From Streptomyces sp. MST-110588 (lineage in GTDB: Bacteria > Actinomycetota > Actinomycetes > Streptomycetales > Streptomycetaceae): a DNA stretch of 64,000 nt. Below the pieces are notes generated by a model. It ran no database searches and was not told the origin of the DNA. It saw only the letters and a list, made by a program, of their open reading frames with translations. The position numbers and the translations under genes were made by a program. The stretch is from contig NZ_CP074380.1 in assembly GCF_022695595.1 (NCBI RefSeq), forward strand, positions 2,287,501 through 2,351,500, written 5' to 3'. Positions 27,533 to 38,125 of this stretch are shown here, piece by piece; positions within the stretch are counted from its first letter, which is position 1; each line of letters opens with the position of its first letter.

Positions 27533-30169
27533 TCAGCGCATCAGGACGCCGGCGGCTTCGCTGGTGGATTCGGAGGGGACGGCGAGGAGGCCGAGGTCGG
27601 CGGGATGGGTGAGGAGGGGGTGGGCGGGCAGGATGCGGACGGTGTAGCCGAAGGAGCCGGTGCGGTCCAGGGCGAGGGGACCCTCGTAGAGGCGGCGGCC
27701 TTCCAGGTCGGGTCCGCCGGTGGGTTTGAGGGCGATGGTGGTGGCGTCGGTGATGCGGTCGGACTCGTCCACCCGGCCGGAGACGACCTGGACCTCGACG
27801 TCGTCGGGGAGCAGGTCACCCAGGGCGACGCGGACCCGCAGGGCGAGGGTGGCGCCCAGTTCGGCGCTGCCGTTGGCGGGGGCGGTGGGGACGCCGGTCT
27901 CGACGTGGTCGACGGTGACCTGGGGCCAGGCGGCGCGGACGCGGGCCTTCCAGCGGGCCAGTTCGCCGGCCACCTCGGGGGTCAGCACGCGCTGGGCGCG
28001 GGCGGCGGGGGCGTACAGCCGTTCCACGTACTCGCGCACCATGCGTCCCGCCAGCACCTTCGGTCCCAGGGTGACCAGCGTCTGGCGGACCATCTCGACC
28101 CAGCGCTGCGGGATACCGGTGGCGTCACGGTCGTAGAAGCGGGGGGCGACCCGGGCCTCCAGGAGGTCGTACAGGGCGCCTGCCTCCAGCTCGTCGCGCC
28201 GGTGCTCGTCGATGGCGGAGCCGTCGGCGGTGGGGATGGACCAGCCGAAGTCGGGTTCGTACCACTCGTCCCACCAGCCGTCCAGGACCGAGAGGTTCAG
28301 ACAGCCGTTGAGCGCGGCCTTCATGCCGGAGGTGCCGCACGCCTCCAGGGGACGCAGGGGGTTGTTGAGCCAGACGTCGCAGCCGGGGTAGAGCTTCTGC
28401 GCCATGGCCATGCCGTAGTCGGGGAGGAAGACGATGCGGTGGCGTACGCGCGGGTCGTCGGCGAAGCGCACCAGGTCCTGCACGAGCCGTTTGCCGCTGT
28501 CGTCGGCGGGGTGGGCCTTGCCCGCCACCACGATCTGGATGGGCCGTTCGGGGTGCAGCAGCAGGTCCATCAGGCGGTCGCGGTCGCGCAGCATGAGGGT
28601 CAGGCGCTTGTAGGAGGGGACCCGGCGGGCGAAACCGATGGTCAGGACGTCCGGGTCCAGCGCGCCGTCGATCCAGCCCAGCTCGGCGGCGCCCGCCCCG
28701 CGCTGGCGCCAGGAGTCGCGCAGCCGGCGCCGTACCTCTTCGACGAGCTGTTCGCGCAGCACCCGGCGCAGATCCCACACGGCGGCGTCGGGGATCTCGG
28801 CGACGGCGGACCAGCGCCGGGAGTCGCCGACCGACAGCGCGTCCTCCGTGCGCCCGGCGCCGATCTGCCGGGCGCCGAGCCGGAAGACCTCCGGCGCGAC
28901 CCAGGTCGGCGCGTGCACCCCGTTGGTCACGGAGATGATCGGCACCTCCTCGGGGTCGAAGCCCGGCCACAGTCCGGCGAACATCTCCCGGCTGACCTGG
29001 CCGTGCAGGGTGGAGACGCCGTTGGCGCGCTGGGCCAGGCGCAGACCCATGACCGCCATGTTGAACAGGTTCGGTTCGCCCTGCGGGTAGGTCTCCATGC
29101 CCAGGGCCAGGACGCGTTCGACGTCCACGCCCGGCAGCTCGCCGTCGTCGCCGAAGTGCCGGGCGACCAGTTCGCGGTCGAAGCGGTCGATGCCCGCCGG
29201 GACCGGGGTGTGGGTGGTGAAGACCGTACCGGCCCGTACGGTCTCCAGCGCCCCGTCGAACTCCAGGCCGCCGGCACCGGTCAGCTCGCGGATGCGTTCC
29301 AGGCCCAGGAAACCGGCGTGTCCCTCGTTGGTGTGGAAGACCTCGGGCTCGGGGTGCCCGGTCAGCCGGCAGTACGTCCGTACGGCCCGTACCCCGCCGA
29401 TGCCCAGCAGCATCTCCTGGAGGAGGCGGTGCTCGCTGCCGCCGCCGTAGAGCCGGTCGGTGACGTCCCGCTCGCCGGGGGCGTTCTCCTCCACGTCGGA
29501 GTCCAGGAGCAGCAGCGGTACGCGTCCCACCCGCGCCTGCCAGACGTACGAGCGCAGCCGCCGGCCCGCGGGCAGCGCGATGGCGACCTGGGCGGGTGTG
29601 CCGTCACCCTCCCGCAGCAGCTCCAGCGGCAGCTCGTTGGGGTCCAGGACGGGGTAGTGCTCCTGCTGCCAGCCCTCGCGGGAGAGCGACTGGCGGAAGT
29701 AGCCGTGCCGGTAGAGCAGCCCGACGCCGATCATCGGTACGCCCAGGTCGCTGGCGGCCTTGAGGTGGTCGCCGGCGAGGATGCCCAGGCCCCCGGAGTA
29801 CTGGGGCAGTGCGGCCGTGATGCCGAACTCGGGTGAGAAGTAGGCGATAGCGGCGGGCAGTTCGGCCTGCGGGGCGGTCTGGTACCAGCGCCGGCCGGCC
29901 AGATAGTCGTGCAGGTCGTCGGCGGCGGCGGTCAGCCGGCGCAGGAATCTGCGGTCCTCGGCCAGCTCGGTGAGCCGCTCGGCCGAGACGTTGCCCAGAA
30001 GCCGTACGGGGTCGCCGCCGCAGCGCTGCCACTCCTCGGGGGCGACGGCCTGGAAGAGGTCACGGGTCTCGGGGTGCCAGGACCAGCGCAGATTGCGCGC
30101 CAGATCGCTCAGCGGTCGCAGGGGCTCGGGGAGGACGGGGCGCACGGTGAACCGACGAATGGCCTTCAC
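27533..30169 (-). CDS. glgP: Alpha-glucan (glycogen/maltodextrin) phosphorylase GlgP
   Basis: An 878-residue GT35 enzyme that releases glucose 1-phosphate from linear alpha-1,4-glucans in the cytoplasm. It starts with GTG at 30169 (VKAIRRFTVRPVLPEPLRPL) and has the actinobacterial-type N-terminal helices (LARNLRWSWHPETRDLFQAV). Other blocks are AIAYFSPEFGITAALPQYSG and FHTNEGHAGFLGLERIRELT. The PLP-binding lysine lies in EACGTSGMKAALNGCLNLSV near residue 616. The upstream ribosome-binding site is weak. It is divergent from the S8 protease, and the glgE operon lies on the opposite strand 2 kb away. GlgP and GlgX together would mobilise the glucan made by GlgE and GlgB. Confidence 0.95.
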   Translation of the reverse strand: MKAIRRFTVRPVLPEPLRPLSDLARNLRWSWHPETRDLFQAVAPEEWQRCGGDPVRLLGNVSAERLTELAEDRRFLRRLTAAADDLHDYLAGRRWYQTAPQAELPAAIAYFSPEFGITAALPQYSGGLGILAGDHLKAASDLGVPMIGVGLLYRHGYFRQSLSREGWQQEHYPVLDPNELPLELLREGDGTPAQVAIALPAGRRLRSYVWQARVGRVPLLLLDSDVEENAPGERDVTDRLYGGGSEHRLLQEMLLGIGGVRAVRTYCRLTGHPEPEVFHTNEGHAGFLGLERIRELTGAGGLEFDGALETVRAGTVFTTHTPVPAGIDRFDRELVARHFGDDGELPGVDVERVLALGMETYPQGEPNLFNMAVMGLRLAQRANGVSTLHGQVSREMFAGLWPGFDPEEVPIISVTNGVHAPTWVAPEVFRLGARQIGAGRTEDALSVGDSRRWSAVAEIPDAAVWDLRRVLREQLVEEVRRRLRDSWRQRGAGAAELGWIDGALDPDVLTIGFARRVPSYKRLTLMLRDRDRLMDLLLHPERPIQIVVAGKAHPADDSGKRLVQDLVRFADDPRVRHRIVFLPDYGMAMAQKLYPGCDVWLNNPLRPLEACGTSGMKAALNGCLNLSVLDGWWDEWYEPDFGWSIPTADGSAIDEHRRDELEAGALYDLLEARVAPRFYDRDATGIPQRWVEMVRQTLVTLGPKVLAGRMVREYVERLYAPAARAQRVLTPEVAGELARWKARVRAAWPQVTVDHVETGVPTAPANGSAELGATLALRVRVALGDLLPDDVEVQVVSGRVDESDRITDATTIALKPTGGPDLEGRRLYEGPLALDRTGSFGYTVRILPAHPLLTHPADLGLLAVPSESTSEAAGVLMR

Positions 30170-30476
30170 GCTTCGACGGTAGCGCCGGGTACCCGTTCTC
30201 TCCCTCCATTCCCACGGAATCCGGTCGGCAACCACCCGCGCCGGTGGTGCCGGTGGCGTATGCGGCGTACACGACGTACGCGTACGGGTTCGGCCGCGCC
30301 GCGGTGCCGCACGGTCTGCGCGGACGATATGGCCGATTCCGCCCCGCCGTGCGCTCTTGTACGGACTCGTGTGCGACGAGAGGCTGCGGTACGGCGCCGA
30401 CCGGGGCGGGGCGGGGGCCGGCCGCCGCGCCCGGTTCCGCGGCGCGCCGCCTGAGTTGAGGAGGGGAACTCCATTC
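30170..30476. promoter_or_regulatory. Divergent intergenic region, glgP / S8 protease
   Basis: A 307-bp stretch without a supported gene. It is rich in TACG-type repeats (for example GTACACGACGTACGCGTACG near 30267). It must contain promoters for both flanking genes, but no convincing -35/-10 pair is seen. A GAGGAGGGG ribosome-binding site near 30457 serves the protease. Confidence 0.4.
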
Positions 30477-31801
30477 ATGGCTGGTACCCGCATACGCACC
30501 CGCCGCCGACGGACGCTCCCGGCCGTCGGCGCCGTCACCGCGGCGGCCCTGACCGCCGTCACCCTGCCGGCGTACGCCGCCCCACGCCAGGGGACCGTCC
30601 TGGGCGAGGAGGCGCCCGGCACGGTACGCGGCAGCTACATCGTCACGCTCAAGAGCGGGCCAGGGGGGATCGCGGCACCGTCCCGGGAGGGCCGGCGGCT
30701 GGCCGCCGCCTACGGGGCGCGGATCAGCCGCCTGTACACCACGGCCGTCAACGGTTACGCGGTCAGCGCGCGTCCGGACCAGGCCCGGCGGCTGGCCGCG
30801 GATCCGGCGGTGGCGTCGGTGGCACGGGATCAGGCGGTCTCGCTGGACCGGACCTGGGCCACCGCCTCACCCCGGGCCCATGCCGCGCCTCGGGCCGACG
30901 CCGCAGACCGGGCCCACTCCTGGGACCGGTCCGCCGCCGCCCGACCCCCGTCCCGTACGCAGCGCAACCCCCGTCCTGGGGCCTGGACCGGCTCGACCGC
31001 CGGAACCTGCCGCTGGACCGCTCGTACACCTGGCCGAAGTCCGCCGGCAAGGGCGTCACCGTGTACGTGATCGACACCGGCGTACGCACCACGCACCGGG
31101 ACTTCGGCGGCCGGGCCACCAGCGGCTGGGACTTCGTGGACGACGACCGGGACGCGCGGGACGGCAACGGGCACGGGACGCATGTGGCCGCCACCGTCGC
31201 CGGCCGTGCCTACGGCGTGGCCAAGCAGGCCCGGGTCGTGGCGGTGCGGGTGCTGGACAACCGGGGCACGGGCACGGTCGCGCAGGTGATCGCCGGCATC
31301 GACTGGGTGGCCCGGCACGCCCGGCGCCCGGCGGTGGCGAACCTGAGCCTGGGCACCGCGGCGGACCCGCAACTGGACCGGGCGGTGCGCAACGCCGTCG
31401 CCGCGGGGGTGACCTTCACGGTCGCGGCGGGCAACGGAGGCGGCCCGGCCGGCGCGGGCTCCCCCGCCCGGGTGAAAGAGGTGGTCACGGTCGGCGCGAG
31501 CGACTCCGGGGACCGCCGGGCTCCCTTCTCCAACTGGGGACCAGCCCTGGACCTGTTCGCCCCAGGTGTGGGCATCACTTCCGCGTGGAACTCGGGTGAC
31601 AAGGCCAGGCGGACCCTTTCCGGTACGTCGATGGCCGCTCCGCACGCCGCCGGCGCCGCCGCGCTGTATCTGGCAGGGCACCGGAAGGCGGGACCCAAGG
31701 AGGTGCGGGACGCGCTGGCCACCCGGGCGGCACCGAACCGGATCAAGGGTGCGGGCCGCGGCTCGCCGACGACGTTGCTCCAGGTCCCCACAGGGTGGTG
31801 A
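30477..31801 (+). CDS. Secreted subtilisin-like serine protease, S8 family (frameshifted as sequenced)
   Basis: About 441 residues if repaired. ATG at 30477 begins a Tat/Sec-like signal (TRRRRTLPAVGAVTAAALTA) ending near AYA. An inhibitor-I9 propeptide follows (GSYIVTLKSGPGG and YTTAVNGYAVSARPDQARRL). The mature domain is in the next frame. One extra C in the C-run 30968-30972 gives NPPSWGLDRLDRRNLPLDRS and joins them. The triad is intact: Asp in VYVIDTGVRTTH, His in GNGHGTHVAATVAG, Ser in LSGTSMAAPHAAGAAALYLA. The oxyanion Asn is in TVAAGNGGG. It resembles proteinase K-type streptomycete proteases. It stands alone between glgP and glgE and would be exported and self-processed. Confidence 0.9.
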
Positions 31802-32049
31802 CCACCGGCCGGAGCCGGGCCGGTCCTGCCTGGGGGCGGGGCCGGCCCCGTCGTCGGTGGCCGCTGCCGGTGGCCGGGAGCAGGTGAACGTCATCGGGTT
31901 GCCCGCCCGTACACCCTGGGAAGGCTCCCCCGGTATCTGCGTACCTCCGTGCCGTCGTATCTCCGCACCACCGCAGCCCACGCCACCACCCGACGACCAC
32001 GGCCCATCGCCCACCGCCCCCAACCGAGTGAAAGCGGACAGGAGCGCCC

Positions 32050-34133
32050 ATGCCCGCACCGCGTCCCCCTACCACGGAGCGGATACAAAGGACAAAAATC
32101 GGCGAAGCACCTCAAACCTATGGTGATCCCATGATCGGTCGCATCCCTGTCCTGGACCTCCGCCCGCTGATCGACTGCGGGCGCCGCCCGGCCAAGGCGG
32201 TGGTGGGCGAGACGTTCGAAGTGTCGGCCACCGTCTTCAGAGAAGGGCACGACGCGGTCGCCGCCAACGTCGTGCTGCGGGATCCCTCCGGGCGCTGCGG
32301 CCCCTGGACGCCGATGCGCGAGCTGGCGCCCGGGACGGACCGGTGGGGCGCCGATGTCACGCCCGACGTCGAGGGCCGCTGGACGTACGCGGTCGAGGCG
32401 TGGTCGGACCCGGTCGCGACCTGGCGCCACCATGCCCGCATCAAGATCCCGGCCGGTCTGGACACCGCCCTGGTCCTGGCCGAGGGCGCGGCCCTGCACG
32501 AGCGGGCCGCCGCGGGGGTGCCCAAGAGCGAGGGCCGCGAGGCGGTGCTGGGCGCCGTGGACGTGCTGCGCGACGAGCAGTTGCCCGCCGCCACCCGGCT
32601 GGCCGCGGCGCTGGCGCCCGAGGTCACCGAGGCCCTGGACCGCCATCCGCTGCGCGAGCTGGTCACCGCCTCCCGCCCGGCGCCGCTGCTGGTCGAGCGC
32701 CGGCGCGCGCTGTACGGGTCGTGGTACGAGTTCTTCCCGCGCTCGGAGGGCGCGGTGGTCGAGGAGGGCAAACCGCCGGTGCCCGGCACGCTGCGTACGG
32801 CCGCCGAGCGGCTGCCCGCCATCGCCGCGATGGGCTTCGACGTCGTCTACCTGCCGCCCGTCCACCCCATCGGCACCTCCTACCGCAAGGGCCCCAACAA
32901 CTCACTGTCGGCGGGGCCCTACGACGTGGGCTGCCCCTGGGCCATCGGCTCGCCCGACGGCGGCCACGACGCCCTGGACCCGGCGCTGGGCACCTTCGCC
33001 GACTTCGACGACTTCGTGCGTACGGCCGGTGATCTGCGGATGGAGGTGGCGCTGGATTTTGCACTCCAGTGCTCCCCCGACCACCCGTGGGTGGAAAAGC
33101 ACCCCGATTGGTTCCACCACCGCGCCGACGGCACCATCGCCTACGCCGAGAACCCCCGAAGAAGTACCAGGACATCTACCCGATCGCCTTCGACACCGAC
33201 TTCCGGGGCCTGGTGCGGGAGACCGAACGGGTGTTGCGTTTCTGGATGGCGCGCGGCATCCGCATCTTCCGCGTCGACAATCCGCACACCAAGCCGGTGC
33301 TCTTCTGGGAAAAGGTCATCTCGGACATCAACCGCACCGACCCGGACGTCATCTTCCTGGCCGAGGCGTTCACCCGGCCCGCGATGATGCACACCCTGGC
33401 GCAGGTCGGCTTCCAGCAGTCCTATACGTACTTCACCTGGCGCAACACCAAGCACGAGCTGACGGAATACCTGACCGAACTCTCCGGCGAGGCGGCCTCG
33501 TACATGCGGCCGAACTTCTTCGTGAATACCCCGGACATCCTGCACGCCTATCTGCAAGAGGGAGGGCGCACCGCCTTTGAAGTACGTGCCGTCCTGGCCG
33601 CCACCCTCTCGCCGACGTGGGGCGTCTACGCCGGATACGAGTTGTGCGAGTCGACTCCCGTACGAAGTGGGAGCGAGGAGTACCTCGACTCGGAAAAGTA
33701 TCAACTCAAGCCACGCGATTGGGAGACAGCGGCCCGCGAGGGACGTACGATCGCACCGCTCATCACCACACTGAACCGGCTGCGCCGCCGGCACCCGGCG
33801 CTCCAGCAGCTCCGTACACTCCGTTTTCACCACGCCGACAACGACGCGGTCCTGGCCTACTCCAAGCGGGACGGTGACGGTGCCGGAGCCGACACCATCC
33901 TGACGATCGTCAACCTCGACCCGCACCACACCCACGAGGCGACGGTCTCGTTGGACATGCCGGCACTCGGCCTCGAACGGCTCGAGTCCTTCCCGGTGCG
34001 CGACGAGCTCACCGGCGAGACCTACCACTGGGGCAGAGACAACTATGTGCGCCTTGAGCCGGGTCGTTCCCTCGCGCCCGCGCACGTGCTGTCTCTGCGA
34101 CCGTCCTCACCGATCGGAGGGTCACCCAATTGA
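32050..34133 (+). CDS. glgE: Alpha-1,4-glucan:maltose-1-phosphate maltosyltransferase GlgE (frameshifted as sequenced)
   Basis: About 695 residues if repaired. This GH13_3 enzyme extends alpha-glucans using maltose 1-phosphate. ATG at 32050 follows AGGAG at seven bases and gives an N-terminus ([11 protein letters not shown]) like that of S. coelicolor GlgE. Domain blocks are [65 protein letters not shown] and [17 protein letters not shown]. The frame breaks at the C-run 33153-33157. An added C restores [20 protein letters not shown]. Downstream, [13 protein letters not shown] carries the nucleophile Asp (near residue 410) and [11 protein letters not shown] the acid/base Glu (near 438). The stop overlaps the treS start by three bases. 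It is first in the operon. Confidence 0.93.
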
Positions 34134-35830
34134 TCGTCAATGAGCCCGTCCCGGACAAATTCGAGGACACCCCGGCACAGGACCGTGATCCCGACTGGTT
34201 CAAACGGGCTGTCTTCTACGAAGTCCTGGTGCGCTCGTTCCAGGACAGCAACGGCGACGGCGTCGGCGACCTGAAAGGCATCACGGCCAAGCTGGACTAT
34301 CTGCAGTGGCTGGGCGTGGACTGCCTGTGGCTGCCGCCCTTCTTCAAGTCGCCGCTGCGGGACGGCGGTTACGACGTCTCGGACTACACGGCCGTCCTGC
34401 CCGAGTTCGGCGACCTGGCCGACTTCGTGGAATTCGTGGACGCCGCGCACCAGCGCGGGATGCGGGTCATCATCGATTTCGTCATGAACCACACCAGCGA
34501 CCAGCACCCGTGGTTCCAGGAGTCGCGCACCGACCCCCACGGGCCGTACGGCGATTACTACGTCTGGGCGGACGACGACAAGCAGTACCAGGACGCGCGC
34601 ATCATCTTCGTCGACACCGAGGCGTCCAACTGGACCTTCGACCCGGTGCGCAAGCAGTATTTCTGGCACCGCTTCTTCTCCCACCAGCCCGATCTCAATT
34701 ACGAGAATCCGGCGGTGCAGGAGGAGATGCTCTCCGCCCTGCGCTTCTGGCTCGACCTGGGCATCGACGGGTTCCGGCTCGACGCGGTGCCCTATCTCTA
34801 TGCCGAGGAGGGCACCAACTGCGAGAACCTGCCCGCCTCGCACGCCTTCCTCAAGCACGTACGCGCCGAGATCGACGCGCATTACCCGGACACCGTCCTG
34901 CTGGCCGAGGCCAATCAGTGGCCGGAGGACGTCGTGGACTACTTCGGCGACTACAGCGTCGGGGGCGACGAGTGCCACATGGCGTTCCACTTCCCGGTCA
35001 TGCCGCGCATCTTCATGGCCGTGCGCCGGGAATCCCGCTACCCCGTCTCCGAAATCCTCGCCAAGACCCCGGAGATCCCCTCCAACTGCCAGTGGGGCAT
35101 CTTCCTGCGCAACCACGACGAGCTGACCCTCGAAATGGTCACGGACGAAGAGCGCGACTACATGTACGCGGAGTACGCCAAGGACCCGCGGATGCGCGCG
35201 AACATCGGCATCCGGCGCCGGCTGGCCCCGCTCCTGGACAACGACCGCAATCAGATCGAGCTGTTCACCGCGCTGCTGCTCTCGCTGCCCGGCTCACCGA
35301 TCCTGTATTACGGCGACGAGATCGGCATGGGCGACAACATCTGGCTCGGCGACCGGGACGCGGTCCGTACGCCGATGCAGTGGACGCCGGACCGCAACGC
35401 CGGATTCTCCTCCTGCGACCCCGGGCGGCTCTTCCTGCCGACCATCATGGACCCGGTCTACGGCTATCAGGTCACCAATGTCGAAGCGGCGATGAGCAGC
35501 CCCGCCTCGCTGCTCCACTGGACCCGCCGGATGATCGAGATCCGTAAGCAGAATCCCGCCTTCGGCCTGGGCACCTACACCGAACTCCCCTCGTCCAACC
35601 CGGCGGTTCTGGCCTTTCTGCGGGAGTACCAGGACGACCTCGTGCTGTGCGTGCACAATTTCTCCCGCTTCGCCCAGCCCACGGAACTGGACCTGCGGAC
35701 CTTCAACGGCCGCCATCCGGTCGAGCTGATCGGCGGGGTGCGCTTCCCGGCCATCGGCGAGTGGCCCTATCTGCTCACCCTCGCCGGGCACGGGTTCTAC
35801 TGGTTCCGGCTGCGGCGGGGGGTGGTCTGA
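34130..35830 (+). CDS. treS: Trehalose synthase TreS (maltose alpha-D-glucosyltransferase)
   Basis: A 566-residue GH13_16 enzyme interconverting trehalose and maltose, feeding maltose to the kinase encoded next. The start is a TTG at 34130 within TTGA, overlapping the glgE stop, behind GGAGGG at 34117-34122, so translation is coupled. Blocks are [60 protein letters not shown], the nucleophile in [20 protein letters not shown] (near 217), the Glu in [13 protein letters not shown] (near 259) and [13 protein letters not shown]. It lacks the fused C-terminal maltokinase found in some actinobacterial TreS proteins. The kinase is a separate gene downstream. Confidence 0.96.
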   Translation: MIVNEPVPDKFEDTPAQDRDPDWFKRAVFYEVLVRSFQDSNGDGVGDLKGITAKLDYLQWLGVDCLWLPPFFKSPLRDGGYDVSDYTAVLPEFGDLADFVEFVDAAHQRGMRVIIDFVMNHTSDQHPWFQESRTDPHGPYGDYYVWADDDKQYQDARIIFVDTEASNWTFDPVRKQYFWHRFFSHQPDLNYENPAVQEEMLSALRFWLDLGIDGFRLDAVPYLYAEEGTNCENLPASHAFLKHVRAEIDAHYPDTVLLAEANQWPEDVVDYFGDYSVGGDECHMAFHFPVMPRIFMAVRRESRYPVSEILAKTPEIPSNCQWGIFLRNHDELTLEMVTDEERDYMYAEYAKDPRMRANIGIRRRLAPLLDNDRNQIELFTALLLSLPGSPILYYGDEIGMGDNIWLGDRDAVRTPMQWTPDRNAGFSSCDPGRLFLPTIMDPVYGYQVTNVEAAMSSPASLLHWTRRMIEIRKQNPAFGLGTYTELPSSNPAVLAFLREYQDDLVLCVHNFSRFAQPTELDLRTFNGRHPVELIGGVRFPAIGEWPYLLTLAGHGFYWFRLRRGVV

Positions 35831-36202
35831 GCCCGGACCGTACGGGGCGCGGCGCGTGCCCGGACCGTACGCGGGCGCGCGGGCCCGGGCGCGGGTACGG
35901 GCACGCGGGCAGGGACGTACGGGCGCGCGGGCGCCCGGATTCCGGGGCGGAAAATATCCGTCCGGATGCCCGCCGCGCGGCGCTCCCGGGCGTTTTCCGA
36001 CCGCCCCCATGGGCACTCTCCCTACTACCGCACGGGCCGGGTGAGCCATCGCCGCGTCCGCGCCGTCCGTGGCACACGCCGGGGGCGCCGCTGCCGTACG
36101 GACGATCCTCGCCCGACACGTCCCGTACCGCCGCACAGTCAAGGCCGCATTCCGGGACACTTTGCCCTACCTGTCGTGTGCCCGGGGAAAGGACGCGACG
36201 CC
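35831..36202 (+). other. Intergenic region between treS and pep2, no gene seen
   Basis: 372 bp, with an extremely GC-rich low-complexity first part (GCGCGGGCCCGGGCGCGGGT and similar). No coding segment or clear promoter is supported. GGGGAAAGGACG at 36184-36195 provides a ribosome-binding site for pep2. The gap is unusually long for an otherwise tight operon, and a separate promoter for pep2-glgB may lie here. Confidence 0.4.
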
Positions 36203-37816
36203 ATGTCGGATACCGCCTCGACCCGTGCCACCCCAACCACCCGAAGCACCCCTGACCGGCTGACGGCCACCGCCCCCGCCCTGCTGTCCTCGCTCGTGCC
36301 GCTGCTGGGCGAATGGATGCCACGCCAGCGCTGGTTCGCGGGGAAAGGACGGCCGATCGCGGGCTTCGAGCTGGTCTCGGCGACCGAACTGCTGCCGTGC
36401 GGCGCGGGCGGCGCCACACCCGGGCTGCTCCACCTGCTCGTACGGGCCCGGCAGCCCGGCAGCACGGCGCAGCAGCCCGGCACCGCCGACTGCTACCAGC
36501 TCCTGCTGGGGGTGCACAGCGCGCTCCCCCCGCAGCTCGCGCCCGCCGTGGTCGGGCGCCCCAGCGGTGGCCCGCTGAACGGCCGTACGGTGTACGACGC
36601 GCTGCTGGACGCCCGGCTGTGCGCACTGCTGCTGGAGCGGCTGCGGGTGCCCGGACGGCTCGGGGCGCTGCGGTTCCAGCGCGAGGCGGGCACCACGATC
36701 TCCTCCGGCATGCCCGCCCGCCCGGTCACCGCCGAGCAGTCCAACTCCTCGGTGGTGTACGGCGATTCCTACATCCTCAAGGTGTTCCGGCGCACCGCGC
36801 CCGGCCTGAACCCGGACCTGGAACTGCCGCTGGCGCTGGCCCGCGTCAAGTGCTCACGGGTGCCGGCGCCCGCCGCCTGGTTCGAGGCCCAGGCGTGCGA
36901 AGGGCCGCCGGTCATCGGCGGGGCGGGCACCGGGCCCGGTGGCGTCACCGGGACCGGCCCGGACCACGCCACCGTCATCGGCCCGGCGGCGGGCGCGGAC
37001 GCGCCGGACCGCGAACCCACCACACTGGGAGTGCTCCAGCCCTTCCTCCAGGGCTCCGCCGACGGCTGGCAGCTCGCCCTGAACGCGCTGGCGGTACGGG
37101 CCGACTTCACCGGTCCGGCCCGGGCGCTGGGACACGCCACCGCCGAGGTGCACATCGCGCTGGCCGAGGCACTGCCCACCGTGGAGCTGCGGCGCCCCCA
37201 ACTCGACGTGATCGCCGCCGGCATGAACGAACGGCTGGAGTACACCGCCCAGGCCGTACCCGCGCTGCGCCCCTACTGCGCTCGGCTGCGCACCGCCTTC
37301 GACGAGCTGGCCGCGCTGGGCCACGACGGCCGCTCCTGGACCGCGCAGCGCGTCCACGGCGATCTGCACCTGGGCCAGACCCTGCGCTCGGCCGACGAGG
37401 GCCGCTGGTCGCTGATCGACTTCGAGGGCGAGCCGACCAGGCCGCTGGCCGAGCGGCGCCGTCCGCAGCCGGCCGTGCGCGACGTCGCGGGGATGCTGCG
37501 CTCCTTCGACTACGCGGCACGCAGCGGCCCGGCCGGCGGGGACGCCTGGTCGCTGGAGTGGGCCCGGCGGGCACGGGCCGCGTTCTGCCTCGGTTACGCG
37601 GAGGCCGGCGGGCTCGACCCGCGCTCCGCGCCCGAGCTGATGCGGGCGTACGAGACCGACAAGGCGGTCTACGAAGTCCTCTACGAGGCACGGCACCGGC
37701 CCGACTGGCTACCGGTCCCGATGGCCGCGGTACGGCGGCTGGCGGGCGCGGAGCCGGGCCGGGGCGCGGACGGGGACACGGTCGCGGACAGGGACGCGCT
37801 CGATGGCCTCGCGTGA
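36203..37816 (+). CDS. pep2: Maltokinase Pep2/Mak
   Basis: A 537-residue kinase that phosphorylates maltose to maltose 1-phosphate with ATP, the substrate of GlgE. The N-terminal cap has LLGEWMPRQRWFAGKGRPIA, which is diagnostic for Mak/Pep2. VTAEQSNSSVVYGDSYILKV follows. The kinase core has AQRVHGDLHLGQTLRS with the catalytic Asp near residue 386, and WSLIDFEGEPTRPLAERRRP with the metal-binding Asp near 405. An insert around residues 235-275 is Gly/Thr/Pro-rich and makes the protein longer than usual (about 450-470). The C-terminal tail is Asp/Gly-rich. ATG at 36203 follows GGAAAGGAC. Confidence 0.93.
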   Translation: MSDTASTRATPTTRSTPDRLTATAPALLSSLVPLLGEWMPRQRWFAGKGRPIAGFELVSATELLPCGAGGATPGLLHLLVRARQPGSTAQQPGTADCYQLLLGVHSALPPQLAPAVVGRPSGGPLNGRTVYDALLDARLCALLLERLRVPGRLGALRFQREAGTTISSGMPARPVTAEQSNSSVVYGDSYILKVFRRTAPGLNPDLELPLALARVKCSRVPAPAAWFEAQACEGPPVIGGAGTGPGGVTGTGPDHATVIGPAAGADAPDREPTTLGVLQPFLQGSADGWQLALNALAVRADFTGPARALGHATAEVHIALAEALPTVELRRPQLDVIAAGMNERLEYTAQAVPALRPYCARLRTAFDELAALGHDGRSWTAQRVHGDLHLGQTLRSADEGRWSLIDFEGEPTRPLAERRRPQPAVRDVAGMLRSFDYAARSGPAGGDAWSLEWARRARAAFCLGYAEAGGLDPRSAPELMRAYETDKAVYEVLYEARHRPDWLPVPMAAVRRLAGAEPGRGADGDTVADRDALDGLA

Positions 37817-38125
37817 ACCACTCGTCCGTGTCCGACGGCGTACGCGGCGTACGCCGCCGGCGCGCGCCCGGCCCGTACGCGCCGTGCCGGTAAGCGCCGT
37901 GCCCATATCCATCCCGCTCGGCCGTCTCGAGGCAGTAGGTTCCGTGCCGGTACGTGCCGCGCCTCCCCGCGGAACGCCCGTACCCGTGTGCCCGCCCGAA
38001 GAGCGCGGCACGGGCGTACCCGCCCCCATCTGTCCGTACCCCCCTGCCGGCGCCGCCACCGTCACCGTCCTTGTCACCGGCACCGGCTCCGGCCCCACCG
38101 ACGCCCCGCCGAGGAGGCTTCTCCC
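37817..38125 (+). other. Intergenic region between pep2 and glgB, no gene seen
   Basis: 309 bp of TACGGCG- and CCGTACGC-rich low-complexity sequence with no supported gene. GAGGAGG at 38110-38116 is the glgB ribosome-binding site. The region could encode nothing or hold a short 5' leader. Confidence 0.4.
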